From the NCBI GenBank assembly GCA_023249835.1, contig JAHFBY010000063.1:1-7912 (forward strand): a DNA stretch of 7,912 nucleotides, written 5' to 3'. Origin of the DNA: Elusimicrobiota bacterium (GTDB taxonomy: Bacteria > Elusimicrobiota > Elusimicrobia > 2-02-FULL-39-32). Made by a program: the position numbers and the translations under genes. The notes beneath the pieces are model-generated. The model searched no databases. It was not told where the DNA came from and worked only from the letters and a program-made list of their open reading frames with translations. Positions 3,892 to 7,912 of the stretch are shown piece by piece (positions within the stretch are counted from its first letter, which is position 1; the number at the start of each line of letters is the position of its first letter).

Positions 3892-4794
3892 GACTTTGCC
3901 TTGCGCTACTAAATTTAGCGCTTCCACCAAATCTTTACGGTCATTTTGGGTGCTGCCAATCAATTTAGTTTGGGTTGTGAGCAGGTTCATGGAGTTGATT
4001 TGGATGGGTTCTGGGCATACGCCCATGTTTACGAGTCGTCCTTCCGGGCGAAGTCCTGCGGCAAACACTTGCGAAACCTGTTTTGCGGAGTTGGTCGTAG
4101 AAAGCACGATATTTGCTCCGCCTGCGTTCGCCAGGGCTTTGCCCGGATCTTCGCCGGCCAAAATCACTTCGTGAGCGCCCATGGCTTTAAGTTCTTTGAC
4201 CTTATTTTCCTGAGCGGTAACAGCTAATGTTTCCAGTCCAAGCGCTTTGGAATATTGCAGAGCTAAATGGCCTAGTCCGCCTAACCCTAAGATAGCGACG
4301 CGATCGCCCGGGCGCGGAGCAGCGTTGCGCAATCCGCTAAAAACCGTGTAGCCCGCGCAAAAGATCGGCGCGGCATCGATATAGGAAATTTTTTCAGGCA
4401 GCAAAGTGCATCCTTCCGCCCACGCGAGCATGAGTTCCGAGTAGCCTCCGCCTAACTGCATCCAAGACTGTTGTCCTTGGCAATACATCGGGTTCATTTT
4501 TGATTGGCAAATTTCGCATCGACCGCAAGCTTTTTGTGCCCAACAGGCGCCCACGCGGTCGCCTATTTTAAGGTCTAAAACCCCTGCGCCCAGTTTAACG
4601 ATTTCGCCTACAGGTTCATGGCCCGCTACCAACGGTAACGGCAGTTCAAAAATGCCGTGGTGCACGTGCAAATCTGTTCCGCACATACCGCTGGCTTTAA
4701 TTTTAATCAGCACTTGCCCGGCGGAGGGCACGGGTTCAGAGACGTTCTTCAGTTCCCAGTTTTTGTTGTATTCGGTAATAACGGCTGCGCGCAT
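3790..4794 (-). CDS. Zinc-dependent alcohol dehydrogenase (medium-chain family)
   Basis: A 334-residue cytosolic NAD(P)-dependent alcohol dehydrogenase that interconverts alcohols and aldehydes. Catalytic zinc ligands are visible as Cys38 (GMCGTD), His59-Glu60 (GHE) and Cys146 (PIFCAGYT, as in yeast-type ADH). Structural zinc cysteines are Cys90, Cys93, Cys96 and Cys105; the last interval is one residue longer than the usual C-x2-C-x2-C-x7-C. The Rossmann dinucleotide motif is GLGGLG at 170-175. I chose the ATG at 4792-4794 because AGGGGG (4805-4810) lies 10 nt upstream and the MRAAVI start fits the family. The in-frame ATG at 4848 would add 18 residues overlapping the kinase gene. It follows the kinase stop by 25 nt on the same strand, so the two are probably cotranscribed. 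Substrate and cofactor preference cannot be read from the sequence. Its 3' end is within the duplicated segment. Confidence 0.9.
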   Translation of the reverse strand: MRAAVITEYNKNWELKNVSEPVPSAGQVLIKIKASGMCGTDLHVHHGIFELPLPLVAGHEPVGEIVKLGAGVLDLKIGDRVGACWAQKACGRCEICQSKMNPMYCQGQQSWMQLGGGYSELMLAWAEGCTLLPEKISYIDAAPIFCAGYTVFSGLRNAAPRPGDRVAILGLGGLGHLALQYSKALGLETLAVTAQENKVKELKAMGAHEVILAGEDPGKALANAGGANIVLSTTNSAKQVSQVFAAGLRPEGRLVNMGVCPEPIQINSMNLLTTQTKLIGSTQNDRKDLVEALNLVAQGKVKPVIESHPFDKINEVRERLSAGKVRYRAVFSLS

Positions 4795-4819
4795 AAAAAG
4801 TGCACCCCCTATATGTTTG

Positions 4820-5953
4820 TTATAGCTCTTGTGGAAAATAAATGGCAAATCGCGCGCCTTTTGTGAGTTTACTTTTGACCGAAATGTATCCTTGCGCGCG
4901 TTTGACTATTCCTACGACCGTTGCCAAACCCAAACCAACGCCTTCGGATTTAGTAGTGTAGAACGGATCGAAAATATTTTTTTGAGTGAGGGAGTCCATA
5001 CCCGTTCCATTATCTGTTACGGTTAGCAAGATATATTTTCCTTCCGGAACTTCCACCTCGTTTATTAACGGGGCTTTTAAAATGGAACAGTTTTCAGTGC
5101 CAATGCGGATCAATCCGCCTTTAGGCATAGCCTCTTTAGAGTTCATAATTAAGTTTAGGAGCACTTGCTCCACTTGCGAACTGTCCGAACGAATGGTTTT
5201 TACTCTTGGGTCAAGCGCGAGCTTAATTTTAATTGTTCTGCCCGCAAGGCGGGCTAAGATGGGGCGCAGTTTGCGAACTATATCGTTGAGTTCAATTTTT
5301 TCTGTTTCGTGTTTACGGCTGCGGGCAAAGGCCAAGAGTTTCTGCGTCAAAACGTGAGCGCGTTGGCCGGCTTCGGTCAAATCTTTTAGTTGCCCGCGCT
5401 CTTTTTTCGCAAAGTTTCCATTCTTTGATAAAAGCGAGCAGTTGCCGAGTATAACGTTTAGATAGTTGTTGAAATCATGCGCAACGCCGCTGGCCATTTG
5501 CCCGATGGTTTCAATTTTCTGAGATTGTAAGTGCTGCTCTTGCAGGCGCATAAAATCGGTGATGTCTTCGGTGATTCCCAGCATGAGTCCTCCCCGGTCG
5601 GAAAGTTCTCTAACCCTGGAACCTTTAATATTGAGACAACGTTTTCCCTTGGTCGGATGTTGAATATAGAGGATTTGATTTAAATGAGGTCCGTCAAACC
5701 CTTTTAATTTTTGGGCGTTTTCTTTATCTTCGCTAATGACTACCGACGTCCAGTCCATGGAGTTTTTGTACAATTGGTCGCAAGGCAACCCAAATATCTT
5801 TTCATAGCTTGGGCTTACGTAGACCACTTGGTTGGGCTCTATGGTGGCGATCCAAAATACCGCGTTGATGTTTTCAACCAACAATTGAAAATACTCTGCG
5901 CGTTCGGATAAATTGGCAGGGCCTGAATTCTGGTTAGGAGATATAGCGCGCAT
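4820..5953 (-). CDS. Cytosolic PAS-domain sensor histidine kinase
   Basis: A 377-residue soluble histidine kinase with no signal peptide or membrane segment. An N-terminal PAS domain (about 17-135: LLVENINAVFWIA, then VYVSPSYEKIFG, ending GITEDITD) senses an internal signal; a haem or flavin ligand cannot be judged. The dimerisation domain has the H-box GVAHDFNNYLNVILGN with phospho-acceptor His159. The ATPase domain shows the N-box (LLNLIMNSKEAMP), G1 (DNGTGMD), F-box (IFDPFYTTK) and G2 (GVGLGLATV), so it should be active. The DFNN variant of the H-box is the type common in PAS kinases with single-receiver partners. The start ATG at 5951-5953 has no Shine-Dalgarno; a TTTACA/TATAGT promoter puts the RNA start about 2 nt before it. 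It is divergent from, and 26 bp from, the response regulator, its likely partner. The alcohol dehydrogenase follows in the same transcript. Confidence 0.9.
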   Translation of the reverse strand: MRAISPNQNSGPANLSERAEYFQLLVENINAVFWIATIEPNQVVYVSPSYEKIFGLPCDQLYKNSMDWTSVVISEDKENAQKLKGFDGPHLNQILYIQHPTKGKRCLNIKGSRVRELSDRGGLMLGITEDITDFMRLQEQHLQSQKIETIGQMASGVAHDFNNYLNVILGNCSLLSKNGNFAKKERGQLKDLTEAGQRAHVLTQKLLAFARSRKHETEKIELNDIVRKLRPILARLAGRTIKIKLALDPRVKTIRSDSSQVEQVLLNLIMNSKEAMPKGGLIRIGTENCSILKAPLINEVEVPEGKYILLTVTDNGTGMDSLTQKNIFDPFYTTKSEGVGLGLATVVGIVKRAQGYISVKSKLTKGARFAIYFPQEL

Positions 5954-5961
5954 AAAAATTT

Positions 5962-5990
5962 ACTATAATATAAATCCATATGAATGTAAA
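5962..5990 (-). promoter_or_regulatory. Promoter of the kinase-adh operon, inside the divergent gene
   Basis: On the - strand -35 TTTACA (5985-5990, 5 of 6), a 17-bp spacer, and -10 TATAGT (5962-5967, 5 of 6). The predicted start is about 5955, two bases before the kinase ATG, giving an essentially leaderless mRNA. The -35 box lies within the first codons of the response regulator gene. Confidence 0.5.
5964..5969 (+). promoter_or_regulatory. -10 element of the response regulator gene
   Basis: A perfect TATAAT, 10 bp before the ATG at 5980, overlaps the -10 of the opposite promoter. The start would be near 5976, leaving a leader of about 4 nt. I see no good -35, so an activator may be required. 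Confidence 0.4.
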
Positions 5991-6585
5991 CAATGTGAAA
6001 ACTAGTTTTGGCACCGACAAGATCGCCCGCATTTGCGGGGTCACTCGCCCCACGATTGGAGATTGGATCAAACGGGGAAAATTACGCTCCTACAAAACAG
6101 TTGGTGGACATAACCGCGTTTGGATTAACGATTTGGTTGAATTTTTAACGGGTCAAGGGATTGCGGTCCCTGACTACCTAAAGGTAGTGACCCATCCCTT
6201 AATTTTGCTGGTGGAAGATAGCGCGGCGACCGTAAGGCTGATGAAATCTTTTATCGCTGGACTGGACCCGGAAGCGCAGGTTCAAGTTGTCAATAACGGA
6301 TTTGACGCTGGCGCTGTTGTTGAGCAGGTTAGGCCCGATTTAATTGTGTTGGATGTTTATCTTCCCGGGATCAACGGCGTTCAAGTCTGCGAGTCCATTA
6401 GAAAAAATATAAATTTAAAACAAGTTAAGATATTGGCCGTCAGCGGTAAAGATACGTTGAATACCCGGAAATCTATGCTGGCTGCGGGCGCGGACGCTTT
6501 TTTGGCCAAACCCTTTTCGTCCGCTTTGTTTTCCGAGTACTTGCAAAGGTTCCTGCCCAAAAAAATCGCATACCTCCAAAGTTAA
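5980..6585 (+). CDS. Response regulator with N-terminal MerR/excisionase-like DNA-binding domain
   Basis: A 201-residue two-component response regulator with reversed domain order. Residues about 8-58 are a MerR/excisionase (BldC-like) winged helix: FGTDKIARICGVTRPTIGDWI, then GKLRSYKTVGGHNR with the wing motif, and a DLVEFL helix. A short linker precedes the receiver domain (about 73-196). The receiver has acidic pocket Glu79-Asp80 (LVEDS), phospho-acceptor Asp125 (VLDVYLPGINGVQV), Ser155 (AVSGK) and Lys177 (AKPF), so all phosphorylation residues are present. Output domains usually follow the receiver; here DNA binding comes first. It is divergent from the histidine kinase across only 26 bp, so the two are probably partners and the regulator may bind the shared region. 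No Shine-Dalgarno precedes the ATG; a TATAAT sits 10 bp upstream. Confidence 0.9.
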   Translation: MNVNNVKTSFGTDKIARICGVTRPTIGDWIKRGKLRSYKTVGGHNRVWINDLVEFLTGQGIAVPDYLKVVTHPLILLVEDSAATVRLMKSFIAGLDPEAQVQVVNNGFDAGAVVEQVRPDLIVLDVYLPGINGVQVCESIRKNINLKQVKILAVSGKDTLNTRKSMLAAGADAFLAKPFSSALFSEYLQRFLPKKIAYLQS

Positions 6586-6601
6586 AACAACCGTTCAACT
6601 C

Positions 6602-6630
6602 TTGTAAACTTTTCTATATCCTGATATATG
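6602..6630 (+). promoter_or_regulatory. Possible promoter for the membrane protein gene
   Basis: TTGTAA (6602-6607), a 17-bp spacer and TATATG (6625-6630), the latter preceded by an extended -10 TG (6622-6623). Each box is 4 of 6 to consensus, so this is a modest call. It lies in the 63-bp gap after the response regulator. Confidence 0.35.
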
Positions 6631-6648
6631 TTTAATGCAGGGTAACCA

Positions 6649-7912
6649 ATGAAAATTAAATGGCCTTCTTTAAAATTTCCGGCGTTGCCCGGAAAAATAA
6701 AAATATTGCTGGTTATTTTTTTAATTAGCGCTGCGCTGTTGGCCGCCGCCGGGTACGGTTTTTGGAAATATATCGATAAACCGTTGCCGGAGATGGACCG
6801 CGCGGCCTTGGGAGACGCGTTTTCAAATCCTCATTTAGAGGATTTGGGGCTCGTTAAATTTGTTCCGCAAGGAGCGGGTAACGTTGTTGCGGTCAGTCAA
6901 ATATACCGATGGGAAGAAATTGTAAAGGGATCTAACCTGTTTAAACATTTTGAGCTTTACTGCTCTTCGGTGCAATCAAGGGCGGAACAAGAGTTGGGAA
7001 TAAGCCCGAAAAAGATCGATAAGGAACCGTTCAGTTTAAAAAAATATGTTGGAGACCGGATGGCGATAGCGACTTATCCGACCCAAAGCACGCAAAGCGT
7101 TCCGGGAGTCTTGATCCTAATCCAAGTGCCGGCCAAATTCAATTTGGCCAACACCCCCTTGCAGCCTTTTTTAGGCTTCTTGAAACCCGAGGTCCATCGT
7201 TTTTATACGCTTTACTCCATTAATCCTTTTACGATTGTCGTGCCAGCGTCAGCGGCAAAAGAAAAAATTCTAATTGCCGGAAGCAGCACAGAAACTGTTA
7301 ACGCCGCCATAAGCTTGGTTTATGGGTCCTTGATACCGGCGATGAGCATGGCTGAAATCAACTGGGTTAAGTCCGGGTCCAAATATTTGTCCGTCGACGC
7401 GATGGTTCATCTCTATACCCAAGAAGGGGGATTTAATAAGTCCGGAGAAAAAATAAAGGACCATTATTTTGATTGGAACGTGGATCAATTGCAATGGAAA
7501 AATGGAATTGTTTTTTCCGGATTTAGCCATTTGCACCCTGACGCTGATCCTGAATTCCGCAAAGCCCTTCTAACCGGACCAGCGCAATTAAACGTTCTGG
7601 GATTGCTGCCGCCCGGCGGCTACATGAAATTTGCCAACAATGCTTTTTATCCTAAAGTCGCGCTCAGAAGCTTAAACAGCAAGCTGGCGGAACGCGGGAA
7701 AAGCGTTGCGGTTATAAATGAACTTTTAAATATGGACTGGAGCATAATTGAAAGGGAATTGGGCAGAGAGTCTGCGGTAGAAATTACCGAACTCAATAAG
7801 ACCGGAAACGAATTTAAGTTTGAATTTAGCGGGGTCTGCAAATTGAACCGGCCGCGGAAAGCAAAGTATTTCATGAAAAAGGCTTTGGAAATAGTGGCGG
7901 AAAAAGTGAAGT
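6649..7912 (+). CDS. Membrane-anchored protein of unknown function, partial (runs off the end)
   Basis: An unbroken frame of 421 codons from the ATG at 6649 to the window edge, with no stop reached. The start has AGGGT at 6639-6643, 5 nt upstream. A short basic N-terminus (KIKWPSLKFPALPGKIK) is followed by one hydrophobic helix (about residues 18-40, LLVIFLISAALLAAAGYGFW), then an extracytoplasmic domain with no lipobox, so it looks like a signal-anchored envelope protein. The extracytoplasmic part has alternating strands and helices, and an LLPPGGYMKFANNAF stretch that recalls the LLPADT-like repeats of DUF3352 proteins. I would not assign it on that alone. Only one cysteine appears in the visible mature part before residue 400. 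I do not recognise the gene. The gap to the response regulator is 63 bp and a weak promoter is possible there, so it may be an independent transcript. Confidence 0.8.
   Translation, partial: MKIKWPSLKFPALPGKIKILLVIFLISAALLAAAGYGFWKYIDKPLPEMDRAALGDAFSNPHLEDLGLVKFVPQGAGNVVAVSQIYRWEEIVKGSNLFKHFELYCSSVQSRAEQELGISPKKIDKEPFSLKKYVGDRMAIATYPTQSTQSVPGVLILIQVPAKFNLANTPLQPFLGFLKPEVHRFYTLYSINPFTIVVPASAAKEKILIAGSSTETVNAAISLVYGSLIPAMSMAEINWVKSGSKYLSVDAMVHLYTQEGGFNKSGEKIKDHYFDWNVDQLQWKNGIVFSGFSHLHPDADPEFRKALLTGPAQLNVLGLLPPGGYMKFANNAFYPKVALRSLNSKLAERGKSVAVINELLNMDWSIIERELGRESAVEITELNKTGNEFKFEFSGVCKLNRPRKAKYFMKKALEIVAEKVK

Noticed and set aside
4795..4848. Longer alcohol dehydrogenase start at 4848
   Set aside because: It would overlap the kinase 3' end, lacks a ribosome site, and adds residues absent from the family; ATG 4792-4794 fits better.
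4986..5357. 123-codon + strand frame inside the kinase gene
   Set aside because: It is a shadow of the kinase with no motif of its own.
7270..7874. - strand frames at 7270-7536 and 7647-7874
   Set aside because: Both are antisense to the long open + strand frame starting at 6649, which has a start, ribosome site and membrane helix.
1..7912. tRNA, rRNA or CRISPR array
   Set aside because: No cloverleaf with a T-loop, no rRNA core sequence and no regularly spaced repeats were found by eye on either strand.

Overview
The window is a 7.9-kb piece of an uncultured-looking Gram-negative-type bacterium with mid GC and AT-rich intergenic DNA. It has a sigma-54 promoter, an ECF sigma/anti-sigma pair, a Spy/CnrX-like envelope metal sensor and a BrnT/CopG-type toxin-antitoxin pair. 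The mix reminds me of Elusimicrobiota or Omnitrophota-like lineages, but no marker gene here fixes the phylum.

Layout. Positions 2-223 hold the 3' end of a C-terminally short HEPN-domain gene. Positions 259-1870 are a three-gene + strand operon: ECF sigma factor, zinc-finger anti-sigma factor, and a membrane-anchored cysteine-rich Spy/CnrX-like protein. The last two overlap by ATGA. Positions 1871-2272 hold no protein gene but are dense in signals: a compact hairpin-rich segment (about 1862-1985), then a canonical sigma-54 promoter (2133-2149), then a perfect 10-bp intrinsic terminator (2224-2259). Promoter and terminator together bracket a non-coding transcript of about 100 nt. trmJ (2273-3010) follows directly.

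Positions 2986-3891 show an insertion. A roughly 113-115 bp direct repeat, made of the overlapping convergent 3' ends of trmJ and an alcohol dehydrogenase gene, flanks a 678-bp insert. The insert carries a toxin-antitoxin pair on the - strand, and the duplication leaves both host genes intact. Positions 3790-5953 (- strand) are a cytosolic PAS histidine kinase followed by the zinc alcohol dehydrogenase. Divergent from the kinase, only 26 bp away, is a response regulator (5980-6585) with an unusual N-terminal MerR/excisionase-like DNA-binding domain. A membrane-anchored protein of unknown function (6649 onward) runs off the end.

The genes form several small regulatory units. The sigma/anti-sigma/sensor operon probably reports envelope metal or redox stress. 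The kinase and response regulator are a likely cognate pair. The sigma-54 transcript needs an enhancer-binding protein not encoded here. In four places (trmJ, toxin, kinase, response regulator) the first gene of a transcript has no Shine-Dalgarno and a -10 element right next to its start codon, whereas three operon-internal genes (anti-sigma, Spy-like, antitoxin) have strong ones and adh a plausible one. This points to leaderless mRNAs.
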